Of a stretch of 64,000 bases of DNA, positions 21,494 to 33,382 are shown piece after piece. Position 1 is the stretch's first letter, and each line of letters begins with the position of its first letter. The stretch is taken from the NCBI GenBank assembly GCA_009363875.1, contig CM018690.1:17749692-17813691 (forward strand), in the 5' to 3' direction. This DNA comes from Mikania micrantha. Its lineage: Eukaryota; Streptophyta; Magnoliopsida; Asterales; Asteraceae. The notes beneath the pieces are model-generated. The model worked only from the letters and a program-made list of their open reading frames with translations, was not told where the DNA came from and did not search any database. A program made the translations under genes and the position numbers.

Positions 21494-22805
21494 TAATTAA
21501 TAGTAAACCTAGTCTATGTGTTGTGGTTTTAAGTGTGGCTTGAAATAATAGAAAAGGTTCCATTGGAATAATTGTTGTAAGATGTTCCAGTTTGATGTAA
21601 TAAAATATAAGTGACATCTATAAAATAAACTTATTAATTATTTTCTCCGTCAATATACTTTGGTTATTTGACTTTGTTTGGTTATTTATAGACCGATGAT
21701 TTGTCAAAGGTTTCAAACATAATGAGGACAACTAATAAAAAATTTGTGCTTCTTGACTTAACTCGACGCCTTAAATATTGATTGAAAACAGTCATGCTCT
21801 ACTTGTAACTCAATTATAGATATACAATCCTAATCTATTACAACTTAATCTAAGAACAATGACTCAAAATCCTAAAATAGTGACTCAATGAATTAGACAA
21901 GAATACCAAAAGGGCGGCCGTGAGAATTGACGTACCCAGGACGACCAGAAAAAAATCCCCTAACGAATTCTAATATTAAAGTGAAGGTGTTCAAAAAAAC
22001 CAAAAACATGTTTAATACTTGAAAATCGAAATGTATTCGTAACTGAAAAAATTGAACTGAATTCTGAATTCGGTTTTCATTTTGGTTCTAGCTGCATCCA
22101 AATTTCCAATTCAGTTTTCGATTCAGTACCTAACCATATCCTAATTTCGGTTTTTAATTCTAGTTTTTTTTATAAATTTGGTTTGTTTGGTTAATCGATT
22201 AAACCGAATTTGAATTTAAATTTATTATCTTATTAGTAATATATAAGAGTCTATTTTTAGAAAATGTATATGATTTCCAGAAATTAATTGGAAAACTGAT
22301 TTTTTTTTCATACACTAGACTTGTTATTTCAATGTAGTTCAATTTTTAAGTCAGTTCATACATCTTTTCTAATATACATCTTCAGATAGCTTTAAAATTT
22401 ATTAGGTATTTTAAAAAATCACAAGGAAATAGGTTGTTATTCTAAAAAGGCAGCAATTCTGATCTTATTTTTTATGTTGATTTAGATTTAAGTAAGAGTT
22501 TTGTGTCACAAAAGTTTCTACCGGGCACTTTCTATTATTTTTGGGAAAATTTTAATTTACTAGAAATAAGAAACACAACATAATTTCTCAATCTCCTGAA
22601 AAAAAAATCCAGCTATGTGTCCAATAGCTTGCGAGTGTTTGTGGGTTTTAAATTTTTTTTCAAAAGTAAAAAACCATGTCCTTAAAGTTTTTGTATTGCG
22701 AGTGTTTGTGGGTTTTAAAAAAGGTAATTTCAAAAGTAAAAATTACCTGTTTTGAACAAGATTAAAAATAATTAAAATAGTAATCATTTTTACAACAGGT
22801 GAGAA
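21494..22805. other. PR-10 3' flank and AT-rich DNA without genes
   Basis: 21494-21830 is the PR-10 downstream region also found at 1356 and 44856. Beyond that the sequence is AT-rich. 22000-22215 is enriched in CGGTTTT/AATTCGGTT words, as in several decayed MITEs, but no terminal repeats were resolved. Confidence 0.5.
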
Positions 22806-23930
22806 AGATTCAGAATTTTTTTTAAAAATAGGTTTTTTTCTTTCAAAGTGATCAAAACTAGGTTCAGAATTTATTTTTTTTCACAAATGGGTATCTCGTT
22901 ACTGTACGTGAAGGGCGACATCTGACGCATGTCAGAAATTAATTTTCTTAATCTTCTTAGAACTCGCCACTGCTATGGGCAACATCTATGTAGCATTCCA
23001 CATCACCACATATCTGCCATCTATTTAATTCAAACTAAAAGAAAATAAAAAAAAGTAGTACTCGCCCTTGCCAGGGGCGCTATCTGACAAAAAGTACAAC
23101 TGAACAGTACCTCACCACTGTGAAGGGAGACTTCTTGACTAAAAGGACGAAACAAGGACAAAAGTACTGCAGATATTATGATATTAACCATATACAAATA
23201 TCCACCACATACCACACTCAAATAGAATCATATACATTTATTAACCATATACTTATAAAAAAAACCCATCTACCAAACTCGTGTAATACACGGGTCTATA
23301 ACCTAGTATATAATATATATTGTTTTATTTCTCGTATATCTCTGCACTTAAATATACGTATATAACATTTTTTAAATGATGAAACTAATGTTTTAGTGTG
23401 ATTATAACATGTTATATAACAAGATAAAAAAATTAGGATATCATAATATCAGTGTTTGGTAGGTGAGATTTTTTTTTATAAGTATATGCTTAATAAATGT
23501 ATATGATTGTATTTGAATGTGGTAAGTGGTTAATATTTGTATATGGTTAATATCATAATATCTGCAGTACTTTTGTCCTTGTTTCGTCCTTTTAGTCAAA
23601 AAGTCGCCCTTCACAGTGGCGAGGTACTGTTCAGTTGTACTTTTTGTCAGATATCGCCTCTGGCAAGGGCGAGTACTCTTTTTTTTTATTTTCTTTTCGT
23701 TTGAATTAAATAGATGGCAGATATGTGGTGATGTGAAATGGCACATAGATGTCGCCCATAGCAGTGGTGAGTTCTAAGAAGATTAAGAAAATTAATTTCT
23801 GGCATGCGTCAGATGTCGCCATTCACAGTGGCAAGATACTCATTTGTGAAAAAAAATAAATTTTCAACCTAGTTTTGATCACTTTGAAAGAAAAAAAAAC
23901 CTATTTTTTAAAAAAAAATCAAAGATTCAT
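22806..23930. repeat. Large foldback: inverted repeat with arms of about 480 bp
   Basis: The left arm (22806-23285) is mirrored by the right arm (about 23440-23930), separated by about 155 bases. Matching landmarks on opposite strands are GATCAAAACTAGGTT, TTAGAACTCGCCACTGCTATGGG, AAATAGATGGCAG, TTTTTGTCAGATA, GGACAAAAGTACTGCAGATA and ATATACATTTATTAA. The arms differ at scattered bases. Each arm holds four short GC-rich inverted motifs of the type CGCCACTGTGAAGGGCG. No transposase or convincing ORF is present. It may be a foldback transposon or two head-to-head LTR copies. Confidence 0.8.
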
Positions 23931-23950
23931 TAAAAGTCAGCAACTTCCTT

Positions 23951-24245
23951 TTGATTGTTAGGCTATTGGGTATGCCCTATTACCCACTCACTCTAACTAT
24001 GCGCCACGTAGGCACTCACCACAACCATTCACCTCACCATTTTGATGGAAATGCCTCATTACCCACTCACTCCACGTCATCATTCCTTTTTTTAACTTAT
24101 ATATATACGTGTGTGTGTAAGAGAGAGAGAGAGAGCCGTGGTTCCACTCACGCATCCCCCATCCATGCCCACTAACGCCACAAGGGGGGCGGTGTGCCAC
24201 GCCCCTCACGCCCTACCCACACCCACTCAAGGGGCACACCCACCG
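23951..24245. other. Non-coding, C-rich repeat-like stretch with microsatellites
   Basis: ACCCACTCACTC words occur twice (about 23980 and 24060). There is a TATATATATACGTGTGTGTG run at about 24098 and a (GA)n run at 24120-24136. It looks like part of a MITE but terminal repeats were not resolved. Confidence 0.35.
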
Positions 24246-24698
24246 GTCTTACATTTAGCTACTAACTAAGCTTTATTCCAATCTACCTCTTTTGTCCTCT
24301 TACATTTAATCCTAAACACCCACTTGCAGCAAATGGTTTTTTTTCTCCTGGATGGTGAATCTACCATTTCTTAAGTTTGATTTCTATTTAAAGCCTCCAT
24401 TTTAGAATTCATGGCATGCACCCAATTACTATTTATTTTTTGCTTCATAATATTTCCTCGATAGTTTTATTTAAGTTTGACGCCAAAGAAATTCTGAGAC
24501 ATGTGCAAATAATTAACTACCTTTCCAATTCCTTATTTGACTTTTCCTTCAACCATAAAGTATAACGACTAAATTTAACTGGACTATTAGACATCCTGGG
24601 TTGAGAACCGAATGGATCTTGCCCCGCACATGGGTTACGCTCATCATAAGGCCTAGATGCGTCTTTAAGTTCCCCTCACCTGGGTTCAACTTACTACT

Positions 24699-25444
24699 AA
24701 GAGGCTGTTTGTTTGGGTCTGAATGGATCTGAATGGGTTTGAATCTGAATGGTTTAAATTCAGACTATTTGTTTCAATGTCTGAATGAAAGTCTGAACAA
24801 AAGGTAACATTTGAATAGACAGACTTATGAATGAGTCTTGAATGGGAAGAAAAAAGAGATCAATGGCATCACTTCCACCCATCAGTTCATCTATCGTTTC
24901 TTGATCATCAACCTCCGCCCCCGCAGCCCCTCCACCGGTCTCTTCACCGCCGTCCAGCCCCATCCCGCCCCACCACTGATGCCGCCCCTCTGCCGCCTCT
25001 AGCGCTCTGCGGATTATCAACATTTTGAGTAATTGGTAATTTTGTATTTTTCATTTAAATATTAAACTAAACAGTCTTAACCGATTCAGCACTTAATGAT
25101 TCAGACCTTCTTAGTCATTAAAACATCTTAATTATTCATCACTTAATGATTTAGATGTTATTTTTTTTTTTGAACGGCAATTTGGATCACTGACGGGTCA
25201 TAGACCCACCCGATCATATATACACCCCATAGGAGGAAACTCACCATAGGTGAGAGAAAACCCCCTAGCCTAGTATGGAACCCTTATTTTGCCCATACCA
25301 GGACTTGAACCCGTGACCTCCCCAATATTGAAATTACAGGGTACCTCCTCTCAACCGCTTGAGCTAAGGATCATTGATTTTGATGTTACTAAACGGCCCC
25401 TAAACATTAACTTAATGATTTAGATGTTACCAAACGGCCCCTAA
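24699..25444. mobile_element. Non-autonomous hAT-like element containing a nested SINE
   Basis: The left end AAGAGGCTGTTTGTTTGG and the right end CCAAACGGCCCCTAA are imperfect inverted repeats. The right terminus is duplicated in tandem (AAACGGCCCCTAA at about 25391 and again at 25432). The interior contains repeated TCTGAATGG and ATTCAGAC words and a GC-rich segment (24890-25010), and a SINE has inserted at 25161. No transposase is encoded. Target duplication is not clear. Confidence 0.5.
25161..25375 (-). mobile_element. tRNA-derived SINE, 13-bp target duplication
   Basis: On the minus strand the element begins GATCCTTAGCTCAAGCGGTTG (A box TTAGCTCAAGCGG, 25367-25355). It has a perfect B box GGTTCAAGTCC (25311-25301) and ends in a poly(A) (T11 at 25161-25171). 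Flanks are GATTTAGATGTTA (25148-25160) and GATTTTGATGTTA (25376-25388), which differ at one base. About 215 bp. A SINE with internal pol III promoter boxes is well supported. Confidence 0.88.
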
Positions 25445-25567
25445 GCATTAACTTGGGTTAATTGAGATTATGTCCCCTGTCATCATTGGGGACACTATCA
25501 CTAGAAAATTTTTGATATTTTAAAAAGGCCAAAAAAATTCAATTGATTTACTTCTTGATTATTAGAG

Positions 25568-26090
25568 CTAGAAGCCTAGAACCGCACTAATTCTTGTTCT
25601 TATCCTTAAAAGAAAATTTTTCTTCACAGAAGTGTACATCTCTTGAAAATTAAATTGTATTTGATTTAAGATAACAATTTGTAACATTTTTTGATTTGTA
25701 CACCCAATAAAAAGACTTTTTCTACGCAACTTGAAAATTTGATAGAAATATTTAAAATAGTGAGAAAACAAAGACAACCAAAACTATTCAAATGACCTAA
25801 AAAGGGCATAAAACCAAAAACTACCTCATCAGGATTTTTTTTCCTAACAGAACTGATGAAGGTAAAATGTTAATTAAATAAACTACAGGTTAAACACATT
25901 CAGACCAAAAACTTAGAGAAACTCCCCTTTAAACATTAAAGATCTTGTTACATTCAATAAATATCTATGTTTTCTCTCAGGTATTCCATTATGAGGTGGC
26001 GTATATGCGCAAGCTTAGTGTCATCATGATTTCTAAATACCTTAATTGTATTTTCAAACCGGTTGTTGATCAATTCACATAATTTTACTA
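25568..26090 (-). pseudogene. Ty1/copia integrase fragment, degenerate
   Basis: Read on the minus strand, about 26055-25925 encodes TPPHNGIPERKHRYLLNVTR, matching the copia integrase block around the catalytic Glu (pattern TPxQNGVxERKxRxLL). It is followed lower down by SLFIGCTNQK (25720-25690), the GY/GC-type block near the integrase C-terminus. Frames change between the blocks and stops occur. No LTRs were identified nearby. Confidence 0.6.
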
Positions 26091-26687
26091 TATTTAATAG
26101 GCTCAAAAAACCCAACCCTAAAACGCCCAAACCGGAACCTGACCATTGATAACAGTTTGATTTGGTTTGGTTTTATTTTCTAGCGATTTAGTTATGGTTT
26201 TCACTCTTCAAAAATTATTATTTATGATTTGATCTACGATTTAATCTAAAAACCGTAATAACTGGACGGTTAACACAATGTGTAGTGCTACAACACACTA
26301 GGCCTATTAATCAATATGAATTTCATTTTATCTAGTAGAGAGAGGTTGGTATATTTAAAAAAATCAAATATAAATCCAAAACCGACAATTCGAAACGGAA
26401 ACTGTTTAGTTCCAACAAGGCCAAAAGACAAACTTGATCCAATCTCAAAAAGAACTGTTAGATCGACATCGTTTCTTGAACCACATGCCCGAACCGATTT
26501 TCAAGCTTGTTGACGCGAACGAACTGCTCAAAAGTAAGAAAAAAATTCAATTAAAACCGAAACCAAATCGGATTGATATGATTGCTTTATAATTCATAAA
26601 TATATGAAATAAGAAATTAGAAAAAAATCATACCACTTCAGAATAAGAACATCAAATTAAACATATAATGTAATAGTTATAAGTAAA

Positions 26688-26966
26688 TTATAAATATCTA
26701 AATTTTTCTTTATACACCACATTAAATGTTTTATTCGTAACTTTTTCTTCTGCATCTAATATTAGTAATTTAATCTCATCCTTACTCTTGACTCTTGATG
26801 ATGCCACGTACAGTTGTCTATGGTTGAAGACTGGTTGTCTCAAATACAATCCAACTCTTGGTAGTGATTGTATTTGGCTCTTATTAATAGTTATCGCAAA
26901 ACATACTGAAATTGGAATTTGTCTTCTCTGAAACTTGAATGAAATCTCCCTGTTAGAACGTATCAT
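26688..26966 (-). pseudogene. Helitron Pif1-type helicase, C-terminal fragment
   Basis: The 92-aa minus-strand frame contains PISVCFAITINKSQIQSL and GLYLRQPVFNHRQLYVASSRVKS. These are the last helicase motifs of plant Helitron Pif1-like helicases, normally FAMTINKSQGQSL and QLYVAxSRV. The motif Gly after INKSQ is replaced by Ile. Upstream helicase and Rep parts are missing, so this is a stranded 3' fragment of a once autonomous Helitron. No hairpin-CTAG terminus was found below it. Confidence 0.85.
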
Positions 26967-27339
26967 ATTAATTCTTGAAATAAATACACGAGAACCAATA
27001 TGTGGCTAAAAACAGAACAATAAATATTTTAATTATAATTTAATTTTCATATATAACTAAGATACAATTTAAATTTAAAATAATATTTAGTGTTATGCTT
27101 ACAATTCGAGTTAAAATTCATGATGGACACTTTGGAAGATAGACATTGAACATTTGATCTTTTCAACATATCCTTAAACATTCACATGATAATTAATTAA
27201 AGAAATGATGATGAAATTAACAAAATAAATAGCATGATGATTGTATAGTGTATTATGTATGCTATAATTAAAGTATAAAATAAATTAAATTAAATTAAAT
27301 AATGAATTGTTTATTTTTATAGCTTATAATGAGATGTAG

Positions 27340-27541
27340 TTTTTTTTAACGGTTTAAGGCTGAATGACTGATTTAAGCCCAAATAGGCACACATCCAAGG
27401 GCATGCCCAGTCATCACCCCTCTAGCAAGCAGATAAGCAGAAACCGAATAAATCAATAAATCCTCTACCCTGCTCAGGCTTGAACCCTGACATCAATTAG
27501 GTGCAGCTTCTTCCGTTAATTGCAATACCGCTAGGCTATTG
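27340..27541 (-). mobile_element. tRNA-derived SINE, second family
   Basis: On the minus strand there is an A box TAGCCTAGCGGT (27538-27527), a B box-like GGTTCAAGCCT (about 27487-27477), and a terminal poly(A) (T8 at 27340-27347). The tRNA-unrelated part differs from the SINE at 25161, so it belongs to another family. Target duplication is uncertain. Confidence 0.65.
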
Positions 27542-27974
27542 TATGTAAAAAGTTGTCATACCATTTGTTTTAATTTATTAGTATTTTTGGAATTCTTGGC
27601 ATGTAATATAAGCATGATATAATATTAAAAATTTTCCAGTAGAGTATGATTAGAACATTTGTTCATAAGTTTAAATTCATGTTTTTTAAACAAACTGATT
27701 TATAAAATTTGTTACCCTTGATTATAATACATTAAAGGGTGGATGTGCCAAACACACACCATAAAAGATGAAGGGGTGATTTCTATCTACGAAAATACGT
27801 CATTTCGCAAGATGTTGCAGATATATTTTATGTTTGTGTTTATTATCATAGTAACTTAAAACCAAGACAGTTTGAATAATAAAAATATTAATTGATAATT
27901 TGTAATTACATACTTAGAAAGTATAATAATTATTTATATTTATATAAATATTTAAAAATATATTTTTTAATATC

Positions 27975-28581
27975 ATTACCTATATATTAAAAAACAAAGC
28001 TAATGAATAGTAAATGGGTAAATGTGGAATTTCATGTTTGGAATATGCAACAAAAATATATAGTATAAATATGTATATTATATTCAAATAGTAAATATAT
28101 ATATAATATTAAATAGTATGAATCCTATACATATAAATATATATAGTGAAAAAACGTGATTCTTTCTAAGGAGTAAATATATATATATATATATATAATA
28201 TTAAATAGTATGAATAGTATATATATACTTATATATAGTGAAAAAAACGTGGTTCTTTCTAGGGTTTCGGTAGTATTCGGAAAGGTAACGGTGATTTATT
28301 TGTTCTCATAAAATATCGATGTTTGTTTAGAGATTTAGGTTTTTTAATTCAACTAATTGGTTGCAGGTGAGAACGATTTTGTAAGTAATATTTTCTATTG
28401 TTCGTAACATATTTGTATGGATTTGGTATGATTTTATGTTTAAATGAGAAATTAGTATATAGTTCGTGATAAGAGATTTGATTTTGCTATGTAACTTATG
28501 TTTCCACAAAAGATATATAATACTGATTTTCGGGATTGCACTGCGATAGCCCGCCGCAACGCGCGGCGGGGAAAAACCTAG
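27975..28581 (+). mobile_element. Non-autonomous Helitron (3' end certain, 5' end tentative)
   Basis: The 3' terminus has an 8-bp perfect hairpin CCCGCCGC / GCGGCGGG (28550-28557 and 28563-28570, loop AACGC) followed after 7 bases by CTAG at 28578-28581 and then a T, the Helitron signature. The body contains two copies of a unit of about 90 bp ending in GTGAAAAAACGTG(A/G)TTCTTTCT (28148-28170 and about 28238-28260). The 5' end is placed near CTATATATTAAAAAACAAAG only because such starts are common. Confidence 0.7.
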
Positions 28582-29640
28582 TTATTATTAATAAGGTAAA
28601 GAAACAAAAAAGTAAAAATACACAACAACATAATGATACGTGTCTTTATATAAATTCAACAAAGACAATAAAACAAAGTTAGTTGTTTTTTTAGGGTTAT
28701 TGGATTTTAATACTCGCAAATTTCACCTATTGGCCGGAAATACTTCTTACTGAGGAAATGTTTACTGACATCCCCAACTTTTAACATATTTTATTGTGGC
28801 ACTCCCCAGTTAACGAAATTCAAACGGTGTTAACTTTTTGATGATGTGGCACTGAGCTTTCCACCTCACCTGCTGATAAAGAAACCATTTAACTTGAGGG
28901 ATCAATGTTGCCAAATTGTAAAACTAATGGTTCAACTTTAAAAAAATAAAATTTGAGAAATATCTAAACATGGAGGGGCTGAATGGCAATTAACCCAAAG
29001 TCAATTTCTTCCTTACCCGATTCCTCTATTCGGTACCCCTTGACCCGGTTTCGACCCTCCTCTAACCCGAATCGCAATCCACGCGATTATAGCCGAATTA
29101 CAGTTCATCCTCGGTCATTTAGAAGCTATTCGAACACATTAACATCTTTAACCGTTGGATCGTTCCGTTTTTTGGCAGCTGGTTCGTCACATCCAGGGAC
29201 AGTTCTTTATTGGGGCCCAGGGGGATCCGGCTCCCATGTTTTTCCCGTTAGAAGGGTCGATTCAGTAATATTTTGTCGGAAAATCATTCGATCCCCTTCG
29301 TTTTCTTCCTAAAAATCCTTTGGCCCCATCCATTTTCTTTCTAAAAATCCTACGGCCCCCTCCGTTTTTTTCCTAAAAATTCTCCGGCTCCCTCCGATCT
29401 TTTTTCAAGCTCCGTCCTTGGCCACATATAGGGGAGCTTATCCAACAATGGTTTTGTTTAATAACGTCCGGAAATCAGGTTTTCGAGCACCTGTTCGTGA
29501 CTGCATTTTTTGTGGTGATTTCCCTCTTTTGTCTTTAATTTGTTTCCATATGCTTGATGTTAGTGTTTTCAAGTGTATGATAGTTGTTGTATGCCTCTTG
29601 TACATCTAGAGAAGACTTTTTATTGCTCAAATTTTGGTGA
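28582..29640. other. Non-coding stretch with a short tandem repeat
   Basis: 28983-29312 has an open frame (Ser/Arg/Pro-rich) that I do not recognise and would not call a gene. About 29290-29400 holds 3.5 imperfect copies of a 33-bp unit built on TTTCCTAAAAATCCT and CGGCCCCCTCCG. The rest is featureless. Confidence 0.4.
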
Positions 29641-30437
29641 TAGTGAATTTTAATCGACTCTAATAGTCCCGTGTTTTTACTTTCGTTTTTGAGAGGTTTT
29701 CAACGATAAAATTTGGTGCGGTCAAACAAAGAGAATTCCGCATTTACCGTTTACCGTTGTGACGGGTCGTGTTTTTTCCCATCATACATAGCCCACTAAT
29801 AGAAACAAAAAAAATATATACAAGAATATTAGAGGTGACAATTTTTACCCATATTAAAAGAAATGGGTTGGTTTGGGAAACAATTATAATATAATGATTG
29901 AAATGGGTAACATCATAATATTGAATTTTGAGATGGGTAACACTTAAACACAATACGGGTCAAGATCGGTAACCAAAAAAATATGTAAATGCAATTGATT
30001 CAAACATTTAAGAATAATTAATAACATATTTGATAAGAAAATCACTAAAAATTATCCAAATGACTATTTGTTTACTTATAACACATCTAAAGTTAAATAA
30101 ATTGATGTTTTTTACGAATAATCCATTTAGACCCAAACTAATTTTGCTTAAAACTCGTTCTAACCCGCACTCATCCTGACATGAGCCCGTTCTAACCCGT
30201 CACCCAACCCGCCCATTTGGTCAGGTATAAAAATATACATCGTGTAACTTATCCCCTCAAACATATCGCAAAATAAGTTACTCTGAGAAAAAGTTGATAC
30301 AGATATTACAAAATGAATTTAAAGGTTAAATAAAGCAAATAAAGTTTATGTGAGGAATGAATAATTTAAAGAATTAGATTAGAAATTAACAAATTTTTAA
30401 TAGTTTAAATTATATAAACAATTTAGTATGTTGTAGA
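29641..30437. other. No recognised gene
   Basis: AT-rich. 29835-30235 has repeated AACCCG and GGGT words typical of a decayed MITE, without clear termini. Confidence 0.4.
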
Positions 30438-30520
30438 CTAGGACTCGCGTGTAATGCGAGGGGTGATCATGTAACCTAAGGTTCTTCTAGAACATCAATG
30501 TTCAATTATATTTATATTGT
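30438..30520 (-). mobile_element. Helitron 3' terminus (minus strand)
   Basis: On the minus strand a hairpin CTCGC / GCGAG (30460-30456 and 30448-30444, 7-base loop) is followed by TC, then CTAG (30441-30438), then T. This is the canonical Helitron 3' end. The subterminal CTTCTAGAACATCAATGTTC is shared with 2570-2600. The element extends to higher coordinates; its TC start was not located. Confidence 0.65.
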
Positions 30521-31454
30521 TGTAGGATTTTTCAAACCTACATCAAGATTGATTTCTATCTAGAGATATTTTGAACATATTGGGGATCCGATATATTTTT
30601 TAAATACTTTAGTTTCATAGTATCGGACATAAATTTTTACGAGTCGGTTTTATTATTTTGGTCGGACAGTGTTCATCACATAATATAATATGGACTTCAC
30701 TTAATAGAATCCTAAGGACAGTCTCTTTGAGAAGGGGCCGTATTAGTATCTACAAATTAGATGGAGTTGTTCCTACAAGTTTACATCTTTTGTAAACGTA
30801 CGTTACATTACAAATTCGACCGAAACTAGTTGGAATCATTCAAGTATCTATCTTTAATCCTATGACGCAGTTTTATTCTCATATGATTAATTAAAGAAAA
30901 ATATTTTTTCAACACTAGCCGTTACAACCGATGTTATCATTAGTTCGAAAATCAATATTGTTACTTCCAAATACCTTAAATAAATGTCCATATAAACCGA
31001 CAAATTATTGATGGCAGGGGACAACATATATGGACACATACGTTTGCCCCTGTTTGAAAGGAGATATGGTTCATTTAAAAAAATGTTGTGGCTGTTACAT
31101 GATGGTTTCCGTTGATTACAATGATTACATATCGATTTCAGACGGTTACATAGGTTACACAGTGGTTTCCGACGGATATAGCCATTAAGCCATATAAGAC
31201 ACAATTACATGTTGACGATTACGACAGATATAGTGATCTACGACGGTTACTATAGATGAGTTTAAAGATTGAAGAATTCTATGAAAATCAATCTTTCCGG
31301 ACCATATGATTACACAAACTTGCTTTCATTCTCATCATCAAGAAAAAAAGAACAACATATTATGTAGACTACATTTCTACAAAAGTTATTTTTTCTAAAT
31401 TCGTCTATTTGATCTATTATTATCAGAAAATATCTAGAAAAGACGAAGGACTGT

Positions 31455-31820
31455 GTCGTTTAAAATGGTTGAGAATAAATTTCATCCGTATAAATTCAAT
31501 TTAGTAGGTAGTTATGAAAGCAATTTATCCTCACTTCCCCACTATCTCATTTATCCTAGTTAAACAATTTTTTTAAAATGAATTTTACAAAATTCATTCT
31601 ATTATATATGGTTCCCGGTTAATTCAACTGCATTGACAGAATATCTGACCTGTTTAAAATGACTAAGAATAAATCTCAGCCGTGTAAATTCAATTTAGAA
31701 AGTAGTTATGAAAACAGTTTATCCTCACTTCCCCACTATCCCAGTTAAACAATTATTATTTTTTTGTATAATGAATTTTACCAAATTGATTCGATTATAC
31801 CATTGTACTGGTCACCGGAC
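31455..31820. repeat. Direct duplication, unit about 195 bp
   Basis: 31455-31620 and 31651-31820 share, in order, GTTTAAAATG, GAGAATAAAT(T/C)TCA, AAATTCAATTTAG, AGTAGTTATGAAA, TTATCCTCACTTCCCCACTATC and AATGAATTTTAC. No coding content. Confidence 0.7.
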
Positions 31821-31832
31821 GGGTATAAAACT

Positions 31833-31925
31833 AGTTGGAATTGATCTTGGAACCACATGCTCGTGCGTGGGGTTTTGCAATACAATCGTGTTGATATCAT
31901 GGCAATGATGAGAGCAACGAGATGA
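31833..31925 (+). pseudogene. HSP70 N-terminal fragment
   Basis: The frame reads LVGIDLGTTCSCVGF, the phosphate-1 motif at the extreme N-terminus of Hsp70 chaperones (normally GIDLGTTYSCVGVW). After a frame change, NRVDIMA followed by NDESNEMT-like sequence corresponds to the next Hsp70 residues (DRVEIIANDQGNRTT). Homology then stops. It is a 90-base gene scrap, with no promoter or splice site, probably moved by a transposon. Confidence 0.7.
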
Positions 31926-32915
31926 CTTTAAGGTATTAATCATTTGATCGGATATGTTACTAAGAATTAGGTTGTTATGAACCCAATTTATATTGTTTTT
32001 AGAATCAACAATGTATTATATCAGCTTTTAATTTCATATAGAAACGTTAAATTAAAGTAAAGCTTTCATATATAAGATTTAAATGGTTGTATTATTGGTT
32101 GGTAAGTTTATTATTTATCATTAAACATTATGAGATTATAACTCTTCAGTTTTTATTTATTTATTTTCAAAATAATATTTGATAAAAGAATTATACAGTG
32201 ATTTATTAAAACACACAATAAGGCAAAGTGTTACCATACTTTTCATTTCTTTCACTTCCGAAATAATAAATTGTTAAAAAATAAATTAAATAAAATTTAT
32301 ATAATACGGAATGTTTTTCGCATTACTCTTTTAGAAGAAACAAAGTTAAACAAATAGTTATATGCTAAACATATTGTAATTTAATCTTTAAAAAATACGG
32401 ATTTTATTTATAATGTAAAGAAATACAAAATTTCATAAAAAATTTAGAATACGTTGTTTTGACAGATATAAAGCTAGTTGTCAATAGTTAGATGTTTATA
32501 TAAAACGAGCCAACCTAATTGAATCTGGAAGGAAAAAAAAGCTAAACGAACCCTTTACAACCTGGGTAACTATTATATGGATTGGGTTTGCAATGTTTAT
32601 AATTAACAAATTTATGGTCCCAAGAACGGTCAAGCCCAAATTGTTGGATTTATATGAACGGATCCGATAAATAACCTAACTAATGGAATTATGATCCATA
32701 AGAGTTAGACTGTGGCAACAAAGATTAAAATACACTTAATTTGATTAACTGACAATCATGAACGGTTTTAAAATTTATTACTGTAATAAATTATACAAGT
32801 GTAATTAGTTAGTTCAACTACGAGTGTTCGGTTTGGTGTTAAGCGTTCGACATAAAGCAACCCAATTAGGATTTATGGAATTATGCACTAAAGTGATTAA
32901 TTAGGTTTCAACAGA
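31926..32915. other. AT-rich DNA, no recognised feature
   Basis: No protein similarity, terminal repeats or RNA gene were seen. Confidence 0.5.
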
Positions 32916-33382
32916 CTAGGGTAGCGTTTGGTATGCATGTCCCAAACCATGTTTGAACCATGACCCGAACCATGACCCAATACATGACTCAGAAAATTAC
33001 CGGACCCTTGGCTCAAACCATGACCTGACCCACGAACCAAACCATGACCTGACCCACGATCCGATCCATGAAATGCCCCATGATTGAATCATGAGCTAAA
33101 CAATAACCGGCCAATAAACCGACCAATGATCCGAACCATGACTCAACCCATGACAAAAAAAACCAGACTCATGATCCAAACAATGATTAAAACCATGACT
33201 CGACCCATAAATTGTATTCCATTATTTCGTCTCCTCATGTCTACCAAACAACCAGAAGTCACGAATCATTTCATTACTAGAGGTAACCCAACATGACAAT
33301 GGAATGGTAATGATTTATTTATTTCTCTTGCCCATTCCATTCCTCTGTTCATTCCATTCCTTCGTAGCAAACGTGCCCTAGG
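32916..33382. mobile_element. MITE with internal 11-12 bp tandem repeats
   Basis: The ends CTAGGGTAGCGTTTGGTATG and CGTAGCAAACGTGCCCTAG are imperfect inverted repeats. The interior (32945-33215) is a run of about 18 units of the form ACCATGACCCGA. A hAT-like superfamily is likely from the GTTTGGTA-type end; target duplication was not resolved. Confidence 0.6.

Noticed and set aside
24830..25030. Pro/His-rich coding exon inside the hAT-like element
   Set aside because: Frames are open on both strands because of GC-rich composition; no domain or conservation evidence.
25301..25370. tRNA gene on the minus strand
   Set aside because: A and B boxes are present but spacing, the poly(A) tail and target duplications show a SINE, and no cloverleaf is completed.
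25495..25515. Second CACTA end (CACTATCACTAGAAAATT)
   Set aside because: The motif is imperfect, no subterminal repeats follow, and no partner end was found.
29418..29609. 63-aa frame with Cys residues
   Set aside because: No conserved motif, no promoter or splice context; likely chance.
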